Origin: Nageia nagi
Taxonomy: Eukaryota; Pinophyta
Assembly: GCA_050084985.1 (NCBI GenBank)
Contig: JBITNC010000001.1
Span: 156,674,001-156,738,000, forward strand
Length of the DNA stretch: 64,000 bases
Direction: 5' to 3'
Shown here piece after piece: positions 45,304 through 57,685 of the stretch. Within the stretch, counting starts at the first letter, position 1. Each line of letters starts with the position of its first letter. The translations under genes and the position numbers were made by a program. The notes beneath the pieces were generated by a model. It was not told the origin of the DNA and did no database searches. It worked only from the letters and a program-made list of their open reading frames with translations.

Positions 45304-45824
45304 AATGCAACATTGGGATAGAGCAAATAAAAGAGAAGAAAAGGAGAAAGTAAGAGAGTTCTCCACATAGATACAATGAATATAAAAACTTTTTACATAT
45401 TTGTGAGGTAAGAAAGCTCTAATTTGAGACTCACTAATTTGTCAAATACAATCATTAACCAAATTGATTTCAGTATACATGAACTAGTTATCCAACTAGA
45501 ATTCATGAAGAGTCTACAAGACCCTGCATACCTAAGGTAAGTAACCTACAATTTTAAAGAAACCTGCAAGTCATAAGTAGCTCAAATAACAAGATCAATT
45601 AGATGTAACATATTCATATCAACAAGGATAGATGAATCACATAAATGCCATAATGAACTAATCAATGGTGCACTATAAGTCATCATGAAGATGCCATGCT
45701 AAAAACTCATAATCACTTGTTGTATATAAAATATGTGTTGATTATCATTACAAAATAGATCATGCATATATGAATTCCTCATATATGGATAACTAAATAG
45801 TGCCAAAAGATACATAAGAGTTTT
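45304..45824 (-). other. C2 3' region lacking RNase H
   Basis: Between the end of reverse transcriptase and the polypurine tract there is about 520 bases with no RNase H sequence, though C3 has RNase H blocks at the matching point. The C2 copy seems to have lost it by deletion or replacement. I see no other gene here. Confidence 0.5.
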
Positions 45825-46900
45825 TCACATATGGATAATTGAATATGAGAATCCAAAAAGAACAAATGATGGCAAGTTAGAATACTTGAGAGTAAGATCT
45901 GTAGTCCCTGCAACATACTTCAAAATTTGCTTAACAGCATTGAGGTGCTCAACAAATAGTTTTTGCATGAATTGTGCCATTAGATTCACTATAAAGATAA
46001 TATCTAACCTAGATATAATCAAATACAAAATACTACCAATTAATTGCATGTAAGTCATAGCATCAGCCAATTGAGAGTTGGAGCTTAGAGAAATAGTGAT
46101 TTTAGGAGAGATTGGGATTATAACATATCTACACTCTTCCATTCTAAACTTTTGCAAGATGTTTGATATATACTTAGATTGATCAAGATAAGTACAATCT
46201 TTGTATTGATACACTTGCATTCCAAGATAGTAATGTAAGAGACCAAGATCATTTATTTCAAATGTTACCTTAAGCTTTGATATGCACTCTTGAATGATTT
46301 TATCATTATTTCTAGTTATCAAAAGATTATCCACATAAAGGATAATCAAGACCATATCTTTTCTTTAATTGAGAACATATAGATCGAACTTATAAAAACA
46401 CTTGGAGAAACCAATATTTGTAAAGTACCCTAAAATCTTCTTGTATAAGGCTCTAGGTGCTTGCTTAAGTTCATACAATGATTTCTTTAGCTTGCACAAA
46501 AAAGACTTTACCTTCCATGATAAACCCTTCTAGTTGATTCATGAAGATTTCCACATCTAAGTCACCATTGAGAAATGCACTCTTGATGTTAAGTTGAAAA
46601 AATTTTCATCCTTAAGTTGTAGAAAGAGCAAAGATAATATTGATAGTAGGCATCTTTACCATGGGAGCAAAGGTTTTCTCATAATCTACATTGTATTTTT
46701 AAGCAAAACCTTTAGCTAGTAACCTTGCCTTGAATTTCTCAATATCTCTAACTAAATTGAACTTGACCTTGTAGATCCACTTATTACCAATCACATTATT
46801 CTCATTGGAATAAGAAACTAAGTCCTAAGTTTTATTTTTTATAAGCATCTCATACTCCATTTTCATTACTTTCATCTAGCACTCATGCTTTGAAGCTTCT
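45825..46900 (-). pseudogene. C2 reverse transcriptase
   Basis: The C-terminal part is an open frame of 176 codons (45825-46355): LIILYVDNLLITRN, where the catalytic Y-V-D-D has become Y-V-D-N, then DLGLLHYYLGMQVYQYKDCT and an INLMAQFMQ-type stretch reading IVNLMAQFMQK. The N-terminal part to about 46900 is present but broken. The closest match is C3 (63407-63691). It ends at SFVLFGFS, just before RNase H would start. Confidence 0.85.
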
Positions 46901-48095
46901 TTAAAGGATGAGGGCTCATGCTTATTATCAATCTTGGTAAATAAAGATTTATTCAAGGTCATGCTCTTTGTAACCCTTTGAGTTGGAGAGTTTTGTTTCT
47001 AAGATGACTTGTCTACAATAATATCTAACTAGCAAGATGCAACTGAAGAGTCCTTTAGATCATCAACATCCTCTTTAGAAGTAGAATATTTAAGAAGTTC
47101 ATTAAACTTAACATCCCTTGAAATAAACACTATTTCATAAGATGGAGAGTAGAGCCTGTAGCCTCTATGCTGACTATCATAACCCATAAATATGCATTTT
47201 TCAACTTCTTCCTTTTCTCAGAAACAATGTAGGAGAATGCTTCACAACCAAACACCTTAAGGTAGAAATGTTAAGTTTACTTCTTGACCATGCCTCAAAA
47301 GGAGTTTTACTCTAAATGATTTTTGTGGGACACCTATTCAAGGTGTAAATAGTAGTGCTCATAGCTTCACCCCATAAGAAACTAAGAAGATTATCCAACA
47401 TGCATCTAGCCATTTCCATAATTATCTTATTTTTCTTTTTGACAACATCATTCTGCTGAAGAGTGTAAAGAATTATAAAGTGCCTCTTGATTCTATACTT
47501 AGCATAATAGTCACTGAATTCATTGTTGCTATATTCTCTTTCATTAACTGATCTCAACATCTTGATTTTAAGGTTAGTTTAATTCTTAACAAAGGCTTTA
47601 TAAATCTTAAAACTCTCAAAGGTTTGATCTTTGTGCTTAAGTAGATACTCAAAGGTCATCCTATTAAATTCATCAATGAAGTTCAAGACATAATGCTACT
47701 CCAAGTGACTTAGTTTGAAATGAACCCATTAAATCTAAATGCACAAGTTGAAGAGGTTGAGATGTTCTTGTTGCCTTATCTTTTTCAAATTTTTATTTAT
47801 GCATCTTGCTAAGAATGCACTTCTCTCATAGACCAATCAAAGAAGAAATTAAAGGCAAAACTTCCATAAGTTTTTGGTATTTCATGACTTGAATATTTTT
47901 GTGGTTAAGGTGCCTTAAATAATGGTACTAAAGACTGCCTTTAGAATACACACTAGAAGCAAGACACATCTTTGATGGAACTTGATCCACAATGTAAAGG
48001 TTATCTTTCACAGATACTTTAACCAAAGTGGCAAGTTCTTTCTTAATGCATCAAAATTGAGAGTCAAACTTAAAAGAGTACTCTTTTTTAGCAAC
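46901..48095 (-). pseudogene. C2 integrase
   Basis: Visible blocks: 47312-47560 with a NEFSDYYAKYRIKRHF stretch and the conserved FLWGEAMSTTIYTLNRCPTK, then a C-terminal region with the GYxSQHRGYRLYSP-like block near 47160. The zinc-binding N-terminus lies at about 47830-48000. Stops and frameshifts throughout. Standard copia integrase. Confidence 0.8.
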
Positions 48096-48399
48096 TTAGA
48101 TCATGGAGAGAAGATTCATCCTTAACTTAGGAATATAAAAAATATTTTCAATTTTTTTTTTATGAATCAACATAGTCCTAATTCCTTGAACTTCAAGGGT
48201 AGATTTATCACCTATCACAACCACATCTTTTCTATACTTGTGAAAGTTCTCAAACTTTTCCTTTTCAAAGCATAAGTGATTAGTGCAACCAAAATTAACA
48301 ATCCAATTAGATAAAAAAGAGTGAGACATGGAATAGACCATTGTAGCAAAATTAGCATGAATATTCTTCTTTTCTTTGTAGTCTTTACATTTCCATTAC
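48096..48399 (-). pseudogene. C2 protease
   Basis: An open frame of 81 codons contains NWIVNFGCTNHLCFEKEK, in which the catalytic D-S-G is replaced by N-F-G, followed by a DKSTLEVQGIRTMLI stretch and FYIPKLRMNLLS. These are the normal blocks of copia protease. C3 keeps D-S-G at the matching site. Confidence 0.8.
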
Positions 48400-49318
48400 C
48401 TTTGTTTTTTTCTTCTTTTCCTTTTTGTATCAATCAACTTCTTTGTGACTTTGAATGTTATAACAGTTACAATTACCATTAAACTTTTCCTTAGGATAAG
48501 GATTGTTTGCTTTGCCTTTTCCATCTCTTTGCTTGAAGTGGTCATTATTACCGTTGTTCTTATTGTTGTTGTCATTGTTCATGTTATTACCATTGTTGGC
48601 ATTATTTTTGCTATTGTTGTAGCTATTGCTTCTTTTTTCAAACTTTTTGGAGGAAGAAAGATAAGATTTTTTTTATAGTTGAACTTCTTCTTGAAAGGAG
48701 TTTTGATTACTCTAAGAGTAATGTTATTATCCTTAGGAGAAGAAACCAACACCTTATTGTTAAAGGTTTTCTCATACTTCAAAAGGTGCCTAAAAAGGTT
48801 CTCAAGGGAGGACTTATTCTTTATCATCAAGCCTTATTTCCATAACCATCACAAAGTTTCCAAACTTTGAAGAATCATAAAGACTATGAACTTATCATTG
48901 ATCCAATTGAATCGATAAGTAACAAGTTGGATCCTTACGTTAATAATTTTGTTCAATTAGATAACCACATTTTTATCTTTCTTTTGATGATATTGAAGCA
49001 ACTTTTAAAGAATGGTAAACCTTCTTGAAAAGTTTGAATCAAGGTAGATTTGCTTAAGCTTATCTCAAGTTTCTTTCATCGATTTTGAAGAGAAAATTAT
49101 TAAGATCACATCATTTGAAACTACACAGTAAATCATGGAGGTTGCCAACTTATTTTTTATGTTGTAAACCTCTAGTGCCTTCTCATATATAGGAGGTATA
49201 AGTTTTTTATTCAATTTTTTCAAAGTTTCTTTGCTTGTAATTTAGCTCTCATTCAAAGTTCTCAAATATTAAAGTTGGAACCATCAAGAATGTGTTTGGG
49301 TAAAAAAGAGTCTCCCAT
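48400..49318 (-). pseudogene. C2 Gag
   Basis: Gag begins at the ATG (49316-49318) four bases after the acceptor-like site: the start is MGDS, as in C3. The core includes a decayed TKEAWDKLK-type block and LENLFRHLLKYEKTFNNKVL (48579-48830), the C-terminal part an Asn-rich linker encoded by AAC/AAT repeats (plus-strand GTT/ATT run at 48540-48640) and a damaged zinc knuckle. Antisense open frames at 48445-48678 are shadows of the Asn repeats. Confidence 0.75.
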
Positions 49319-49321
49319 TTG

Positions 49322-51859
49322 CTACATAAAGATGTGAAAGAGTAATAAGCATGTGGTTTAATAAATAACTTTAAATATTAAGTTTTAACTAAGTAAATAA
49401 TACATGTTACATTTAACACTAAAAACATACTTGATTTGATTCACAAGTGCAAATGTTTTACATTCAAGTAATCCATGTAACCAAATACATTACTCATGTC
49501 AATAACTATAGATGTAGAGTGACATTGTTGAAGCTTATTTTCTTATCTAAAATTAGCTCTTCACCTAGATGCTCACACAATAGGAGCCCAAGTACTACCA
49601 ATCCTTAACCAGTTTGCTTTGGTTAGTTTTATACTTTCTCACAAGGAGAAGTACCTACTATTTTTCAAGGTTATGATGTTTATTGTATTGGCCAAATTAT
49701 TAATTTTGATTAGGTTTCAAGTTGTCCTCCTAGGTTATCAGGATAATCCCTGAATGGATGTGTAGACATGTGATATCACTACACACATGCTTGTTCACCT
49801 ATTGAAGTTATGTTCAGACCAATAAAGGACTTAGGGGCAATTGAGAAGTATGAAATTTTTACTATTTGGATCATCGAACTTAAAGGCTCTAGTTCGCCTA
49901 TCCTCACCTCATGTCTTCCCAAACAAGTCATGTTACGAAATATACATGTGAATGTGTTCATTTTAAGGGGTTGCTCATTTCAATGTTTGCAATTTTTGCA
50001 TAAGTAAATAAAGCAAAATGTGAAATATAAATTAATATGCATTAAACATCATCCATCTATAACATGGAACCTTAAGAGTCCAATGGGTTTTGTTTACTAA
50101 CCCCTAAAGGATATCTTTACATAGGTCCATAATTTGCACAAGTTAACTTTGTATAAGAATAAAATGCTTAGCATGCATAATTCCATTGCTTAAAATTTTA
50201 AGTAAGCATGCATCATTCCATAAATTAAAAAGAATTTAAGTAAGCATGCAACATTTCATAACTTAAAAAAAAAAAAATTAAGCATGCATCATTCCATAAT
50301 TTTCATAAGTTCATTTGTTAACTTTTCATAAAGAAATTTGGAAAACTGGATAAACATACACTATTCTAACATGTAATATCTAGATAAATATTTAAGTAAA
50401 AAATATACAAATTTACACCCTTTTTACTTAAAAAATTTATCCCCTAAAGGTAGCATCCTAGTTTTAGCTTAGAATTTTAACTAAGAAAAAACTACTTGCA
50501 TGCTAAAAAATTATCTTCTAAGTGTGCATACATTCTACTATTTTTAACTAAACCAAAAAAAATTCCTCCTTGTTACTTAAAAAACTTTAAGTAAAATGCT
50601 TTCCTTTAAGGTAAAAAAGGGCTAAGAGTTTGACATTCTAGAAATTGCATTTTTGCCATCATAACCTCCAAAAGTATTTCTTTATTTTTACTTTAAAAAA
50701 ATATTTAAGTAAAAAAATAATACTCTAGATATTTGAAAAAAGGTTCACCAACAAACTTAAATGTGTGAAAAAAAAGGCTACAAGTGAAGCATTAAAAGCT
50801 TAGGTGTAATCCTTACTTCACTCAATGCATTTAATTTGTCATACAAGAACCACACTCTTCCTAGATGCATTAAATTTGTTACTAAATTTAATATTTTTGT
50901 GGTAGATTACTCCATGAATAAGTCAAATTAAGGCATTTCATGATAAAAAACAAGGGTTTGCTTGTAAGGAAGCAAAAAAAATTAAATACCTTGAAAGTAA
51001 TGTAGCAACCAAGAGTTTAAAGAGCATCTAAGGGAAATAAGAAAAAAAGGGTGGAATAATAGGAGCCATGAGCTAAGGAGAATGCTAGATAGGGCTCATG
51101 AGGATGAAACCAAAAAGAAATGGTGAGGGGAACAACCATGAGCAGAGGGTGCAATAACTACAAGCAAAGGATGCAGTAGTCATGAGCGGCTAAAGGAGTA
51201 GCTGCAAGTAGAGGACCATGCAGGAGGGAGGTCTAGAGGCACTAACAAAGGGTGTAGAGGGATAGAGGTTTGGAGGAAATAGTGAATGATGAACAATAGG
51301 TTGTAAATGACTGATGGTTGCAAGAGGCTCAACCAAGGGTTGGCTACCACCTGTAAATTGACCTTATCACCCTACACACAGGAAAAATAGCCACCCCCCT
51401 CTTTTTTTTGGTAAATGCACATGCCTCCATTTTATAGTAATATATTAAGCAAAAAATATAGCTAACATAAAAATGTTAGTATATATATGAGAAATTGCAC
51501 AATAATATATTACTATTTTTAAGAAAATAGTAATAACATAAAGAATGTTAGTATAAATTACAAATTGCATCATATATTGCTATTAAGCAAATGTTGTGAT
51601 AAATTGAATTAACACATAGATTTAATTCTAATATAATATGTAAAAAAAAATACAATATTTGTATACTAACCCCTTTTAAAATAATTGTACCATTTAAAAA
51701 ATTGAAAGTAACATAGAGAATTAGTAAAAAATAATTGCAACTTTCTTAGCCATAATTTAAAAAAGGACTAACACATAGCAAGTAATATGTTAGTATCATA
51801 ATGTAATAATCCATAAAATAACAAAGGAGAAGAAAATTTATACCTTCTCTTAGTTTTAC
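49322..51859 (-). other. Putative leader intron of C2
   Basis: Minus strand: donor ATTGGTGAG|GTAAAAC at 51859, acceptor CACATCTTTATGTAG|CAAATGG at 49322, 2538 bases apart. Inside are a GC-richer block from about 51400 to 51000, a tandem-repeat region at 50150-50310 with AAGTAAGCATGCATCATTCC-like units, and a 60-codon open frame (49779-49961) shared with C3. C1 and C3 have the sites in the same places. Confidence 0.55.
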
Positions 51860-51930
51860 CTCACCAATGGAGTGTAAGATTTGGAATGAAGAAGAGCTTC
51901 CACACTAAGGATGTGAAGAGGAGCCTTCAA

Positions 51931-51947
51931 GGAGCTCTGATACCAAA
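51931..51947 (-). promoter_or_regulatory. C2 primer-binding site
   Basis: The minus strand reads TTTGGTATCAGAGCTCC one base from the LTR end, the initiator tRNA-Met site. Confidence 0.9.
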
Positions 51948-51948
51948 T

Positions 51949-52449
51949 TGAAGGAACTAATGCTAACAAGATAATTCCTAAATAATCAAGATCTCTTGAA
52001 AGATCAAACTCACATATACATAACCCAAATAAGACAATTGCACAAATATAATTCAAAATGTAAATTAGTTCCTCCAACTAGGAGTACATATACTAACTAG
52101 ATCTTACTTCATTCACAAACATGAATCTCTTACAATTCTCCTAATCTCAACTCCTAAGCACTATCCTATAGCATAACTTTACTCCACTATTGGTGTGTGA
52201 TCACAAAGAGCGAACCTTCTATTTATAGGCCAAAATCCCTTTTTGGATCACCCTTTTATCCAATGTACAAAAGAATGACATGCACATCCTTTTACCTAGG
52301 GGGCATGCTTATGACATGGAGTGCAGGATAAGTAACATTATCATATTCACTTAAATACTTAAGGTATCAAATGATACCCTTAAGTATTAGTGAACTTAAA
52401 TAGAATACTATTATATAACCTTTACAATAATGCATTATCCATTCCAATA
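51949..52449 (-). repeat. 5' LTR of C2
   Basis: 501 bases, partner of 44794-45294, with the terminal CA changed to TA on the plus strand. TATA-like motif near 52218, hairpin 52354-52388. Confidence 0.95.
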
Positions 52450-52454
52450 ATGGG

Positions 52455-54942
52455 TTGGTTTGGCTCCTCATTATGGTGACTTAGGTCTTCTTCATAACTT
52501 TTTTGACGTCTCCTCCACTTGATAGAGAGATGCTTCATGTGTAAATTGGGGAGCCCACTTATGTGTTGTCTCAACTTGCTTTTGTTCTCCCTTTCTTTTT
52601 TCTTCCATCCAAGAAATGAATTATCCCAAATACATCCTATCACTTACCATGTTTAACTATAATTATCTAGTGCTATAGAAAGTGTCCATCACTATTTGTA
52701 AGTTTGGATAAGAGAGTGTTCCCTCAAAATTTTCTACTTTTTCTAGCAGCATAAGAGTATGTTTTAGTTGAGCCATTCCTTCTCATTCTTGTAGCTGAGT
52801 GACCATCAAATTGTCTACCGACTTAGTTGGATCCACATCACCCTAATTGGTCAAAATAGATAATTCTTTTCCCTTCCCTTTTTGGTTGGAAAGATGAGCT
52901 AGCAAAAGGTACCTCTTTTTCTTTGGTATGGTTGGTAGGTGGTTTTGATATTTCCCTTGCCTTGTGTTATCAAATTGTCTTTTGATATCCAAAAATATTT
53001 AAAAATCCACTACCTTCTTGTAGTTTTCAAACCTTTTTTGTATCTCTTCAATTGCTCTTCGAATTTCTTCGTGTTATCATTGATGATTATTCTTATCTTA
53101 GGTGGATCTTTCCTTATACTTGAAATTGCATGGGTGCATAAATCTAGAACCTTTTCTAGTTTTTGATTTGCTTCCTTGCTCCAATTGACCATGGTGCTAA
53201 GTAGGGCTAACTCTTACTTAGCTCTTTCTTGTTAAACAAACTTTTGGTAACCACAAAAAATTTTGATCTTTCTCCAAGAAATAATTATTTGTGCTTGTAT
53301 CTACTTATTACTCCTAAAATAAAGTAAAATATTTTTATCTTTTCATCTTATTACTCTTCCTTGAAAACAAAAATATGAAATGCTCAAATTACTCAAACTT
53401 GGAATTTTTATCCCACCATGAAGTAATGAAATAGCAAATTTTTAACCTATAGGCTATGGGTCGAAAGAACAAACTCTGAATTTGGATATGCCTCCTTGAA
53501 GCTCAATGTCACACACACAAGCTAAATGATAATTTGACCAAGATACTTCAAGGGATGACATTTTATCAAACTCACAATAGAAAGAGCTTCCTATACTCCG
53601 AACATCCTCCAATGTCTCCTTCTCAAGCCTCCATCATGTAGACACCATTGAAAACCTTGTTTTTCAATCTCCTCCTTTCAATGATTTGTGGTTTCAAATT
53701 TACCAAAAAATAGTAGCTAGTATGTCCAATAAAACCTTACAGATTTATCAATACTTATCTTCCATCATGAAAATGAATTAATACTTACAAGTAGTGACAC
53801 TCTGAATACATCTAAAACACCCAATTGGCCTTAGCAAGCCAACATTCCACTTCAAGTGTCTCCAAAATGTAGAAAAAGTCTCAAAAAAACTTCCAAGAAT
53901 TCAATGCATGGCCTAAGGGACTCTCAAAATATCAAGATATCCTCCAAAATTACTTCAATTGATCTTGAAAAGTAGAGTGGAACTAAAAACTCCTCCAATG
54001 TACCAAATTCCATCTAGAAATTATTCTAAAATGTAGTGTAAGCTGCAAAATTCTCCCAATTAGCCAAAATTTCCTCCTTTAAGTGGCCTCAAAATATAGA
54101 ATAGACCTTTTAAAAGTGCTCAAATCATAAACATTTTCCTTCAAAGAGCTCAAAATGAAATACTATGCTTGAAAATACCCTTAGTAGTGCAACATCTAGC
54201 CTCTAATGACCAACTATGCAACTTCCAACCTCAAATGGTCTCGAAATGTACCTTTAAACATGAAAACATTCTTAGAATATCATCTATGTCTTAGTGGTCC
54301 CAAAATGTAGCTTTGGGCACAAAAATACCCCCAAAACACCAAATCCTTCTTTAAGGACCCTCAAAATATCACATGAGCTACCAAAATTGCTCTATAATAC
54401 CAACGTCTAATGCTAGATGGACTTAGACTTTTCGAACACACCTTATTCCTCCCTCAAAATCAAAAGTAAATAAAGAACAAAATTCAACTTGAAATAAAAA
54501 ATGAAAATATTTTTGAGAATGTACCTTTTCAAGTTGTATGAACCTCTTTGAAGCTTTAGAATTCAGAATTAGGGCCAAGAGATACCCAATAACTTGCCAG
54601 AAGGATGAGATAAAGCTCCATGATCTTGTGAAACTCCTTCAAAATGATCACTATTATGTTAGGTAAAATCCACTCCTCATAAATATAGTAATAACTCTCC
54701 ATAAATAGTAATGTGATCCAAAATAATATCACAATGAGTCCTCTAGAACTACTCCAACAATCTTTTTTAGCAACGACTCTTTAATTCTTACCCAATAGCA
54801 AGGGCAAGTTCTCCAAGTTTGCTTTAGCAATTATATGTGTTATACCATTGTGATGTAGGTATCCAATATTTAGTCTCTCTTAATCTTCACTAAAACCCTC
54901 TATGAATGATTCCCTTGATTCCTAACAAGATGGCAAAATCAA
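52455..54942 (-). pseudogene. G2 internal region, mostly unrecognised
   Basis: This is the G2 internal sequence between its primer site and the C2 insertion. Open frames at 52422-52643 (crossing the C2 boundary; KWRRRQKSYEEDLSHHNEEP) and 53010-53192 (IRIIINDNTKKFEEQL) are basic and coiled and are not recognised. No reverse transcriptase block was seen, while the integrase C-terminus follows on the far side of C2, so most of pol is missing. From 53470 to 54450 lies a degenerate tandem array of roughly 60-base units with motifs like CTCAAAATGTAG and AAAATACCCCC, related in style to the array in the LTR. Confidence 0.5.
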
Positions 54943-54955
54943 GGCTCTGATACCA
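54943..54955 (-). promoter_or_regulatory. G2 primer-binding site
   Basis: The minus strand reads TGGTATCAGAGCC, a perfect initiator tRNA-Met site, three bases from the LTR end. Confidence 0.9.
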
Positions 54956-54958
54956 GTA

Positions 54959-56524
54959 TGAAGTGGGTACCAAAAATCTTCAAAATTTTATTCGACCCTT
55001 CTTGCTTAGTAGTATAGAAAGATCTTGGATTTGATACCACTTTGATGAGCCATTTTTGGGATCAATACTCAAACATGGCTTAAGAGAAGGACTTTTGGAT
55101 TCTAGCCTTCAAACTAGCCAAAGCAAGATCCAAATTGCACCAAGACTCCAACAAATTGCTAGAAAGACCAAAGATGAATTTGCACATACAAAAATACCTC
55201 TTGATCCAACATCCATCTATGGAAAGAAAAATTCAATATTCAAGTATGCAATTCCTCCAATCTTCCAACATCTCAAACTAGGAGAAAAATATCAACTCGA
55301 GAATGTAAAATTACTCCACAAACCCAACATCTAGATTGGAATGCAAAAGATAAACTCAAACATGCAAAATATCCCTAGTAATCCAAGGTTGCAAATTGAG
55401 AGCAATAACATGAATTTAATAATGCAAATTACACTTCCAATCCAATGTTCAAGCATAAAGAGATAGATAGCAAGATTTCAACAATAAAAAGTAATCGTAT
55501 TAATAAGAAAGAATAAATTACAATTATAATATTCTTACCAACATATAGAAATTGTACTAGGACCATCTCTTATAGAGTTATTTCAGATGGCTTCAAGGCT
55601 TCACTAATCCTAGAAGTAGTGAGGCAATACCAGGTCTCCTCTACAGCAACTATGATGGAACCAACAACATTCCTCTCAATATTGCTAAAGTTCAAAGGTA
55701 GTCTCCTCTCCATCTAATACCTCAAATGCAAGTCTCCCCATAAGTGGAAAAGATAGAGCCTTCACTCAATTTGGAATAAAAGGGTTTATAATCAAATTCT
55801 ATATATCTCATAATGAATGAGTTTTTTTATAGGTGAGGATGATCATCTTCTAATATTACATTGGGATGATCTGATGGTGAATAGATGTGATCTATATGCT
55901 CATGTATGCAATGTCCAAGATGGGAAGCCTTGGGATAAGTGTCATCACATCTGAGGGTCCAAAAAAGCCAACATCCAAGAGGGGATTATTATATAGTGCC
56001 TTGTGATCAATTTCATTTTTACATGTGCCTAGGTAGCCAATGTGGGATCTTGGGATGCTTCCATGTCCAACATCCATGGTCTAGAGTCATTTACTTGCAT
56101 CGAGATTGTCAATACCTAGTTTGAAGTGTAGAGTTCATCCTTGGAGCTACAAATATCCTCATCATCGATGCAATCACCTAAGGGATGCTCTACCTCAAAA
56201 AGGGGAGCACTAATAACTAAAGATACATTTAATGCTAATATTACAGGAATCTAGGTAAAAATATGCAACACTTCATTTAATGAGACTAATATTACATTTA
56301 CAATTATAGTTTCCTTGGTATCACAAATACATCATTAATTGATATTTTGGCAAATAAATAAATAAAAGGGCTATATATTCCATAATTAGAGCTTATTAAT
56401 TCTCTAAGTAGAATTTACATCATTTTGGCCAAATTATATAGATATTGATAAAAACACTCTTAAATTAATATTCCCATTTATCAAAGGTGAAATGCGGAAA
56501 ACACCTAAAAATGGGGATATTACA
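54959..56524 (-). repeat. 5' LTR of G2
   Basis: 1566 bases. The minus-strand start is TGTAATATCCCC and the end CACTTCA, followed by the primer site. It is the fuller partner of 42760-44120 and includes the 58-60-bp array near 55185-55450. Right flank ACTTT; no matching left flank was found because the left LTR has lost its end. Confidence 0.85.
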
Positions 56525-57104
56525 ACTTTGTAGCTTCTTGGAAGATTTTGTTTATTAACATTTTGTGCATACAACTAATTTTCCCATGTCAATTGAGCTT
56601 GTGGTGAAGAAAATAGAGAGCTAAATTGGAATATCAACTATAAATGGTTTTGACATAAATCTAGCATGATTAATGAGCACTTCATAATGAACAATGATGT
56701 TTTGTTTTGCCCATCTGTGATTACTAGCTTGGTTAACAACAATTGGATTATAATTTGGTAGGGGATTAAAAAAATGATTTTGGTCAAGGTCAACCCAACC
56801 TTGGGTATCATATTGATTGGAGACATTTGGCATAGAATTTGGCATATTAGCATAAGGATTAACTTGTCATCCTCCCCCTTGGTTAGTTGGTACTTGTTTA
56901 CTAAAAATGGTATTAGCTTGAGTACTTGGTTGGTTTAGGATGGCAACATTTGGTGTATTAAAATACTAAGCTAAATTTGTTGCCATTTAGAATTATGGAG
57001 ATAATTGTTGTTTGACAATATTGGGCATTTTTGGTGTTGGATTTTGAAATGGTTGTTCAACAATATTTTGAGGTTGTTGGGGAATACTTTGATTGCCTTA
57101 TGAT
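56525..57104 (-). pseudogene. G3 Gag N-terminal remnant
   Basis: The minus strand encodes an Asn/Gln/Pro-rich segment (NQSIPQQPQNIVEQPFQNP), then at 56621-56845 a frame with NPIVVNQASNHRWAKQNIIV and PFIVDIPI, like the N-terminal part of plant Tat/Athila Gag before the capsid domain. It is cut on the right by C3 and on the left by G2. The capsid core that should join it to 42740 is not recognised, so either it has decayed or a deletion came with the G2 insertion. Confidence 0.55.
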
Positions 57105-57587
57105 TGTTGGAATGTATAATGCATTATTGTAAAGGTTATGTAATAATATTCTATGTAAGTTCACTAATACTTAAGGGTATACTTTGATACCTTAAGTATT
57201 TAAGTGAATATGATAATGTAAATTGTCTTACACTCCATGTCATGAGCATGCCCCTTGGGTAAAAGGATGTGCATGTCATGCTATTGTACATTGGGTAAAA
57301 GGGTGATACAAAGAGGGATTTTGACCTATAAATAGAAGGTTCCCTCTTTGGATCATACATCAATTTGTGAAGTAAAGGTATGTTATAGGATAGTGTCTAA
57401 AAGATGAGATTAGGAGATTTGTAAGAGTTCATATTATGAATGAAGTGAGATCTAGTTAGTGGATATACTCCTAGTTGAAGGAACCACTTACATCTTGAGT
57501 TATCTTTGTGAGTTATTTAGATGTGATTTGTGAGCTTACATGTGATCTTGGGAGTTTAGAGTTTTTGAGTTTATAGTTCAACTCTCA
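57105..57587 (+). repeat. 5' LTR of C3
   Basis: 483 bases, TGTTGGAATG to ACTCTCA, the inverted match of the C2 and solo LTRs. Hairpin 57166-57200; TATA-like CTATAAATAG near 57328. Confidence 0.95.
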
Positions 57588-57589
57588 CA

Positions 57590-57604
57590 TTTGGTATTAG
57601 AGCT
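57590..57604 (+). promoter_or_regulatory. C3 primer-binding site
   Basis: TTTGGTATTAGAGCT, two bases after the LTR end, initiator tRNA-Met type with one change. Confidence 0.9.
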
Positions 57605-57685
57605 TAGTGTGAAAGCTCTTCTTCTTGGTGTGGAAGCTCTTCTTCTTAGTGCTCTTCATTCCCCATCCTACTCTTCCTTGTTGAG

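Larger units (their letters stand above)
44794..52449 (-). mobile_element. Copia element C2, complete, nested in G2
   Basis: A minus-strand copia element of 7656 bases with two 501-base LTRs, primer site, leader, gag, protease, integrase, reverse transcriptase and polypurine tract. The flanks are ATGGG at 44789-44793 and ATGGG at 52450-52454, a perfect 5 bp target duplication, so both ends are original. RNase H is missing. The coding parts are broken. Confidence 0.95.

Noticed and set aside
48445-48678. Hydrophobic 77-codon ORF resembling a membrane protein
   Set aside because: It is the antisense of the Asn-rich (AAC/AAT) linker of C2 Gag, which always reads as Val/Ile on the other strand. 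The same happens at 61017-61322 in C3.
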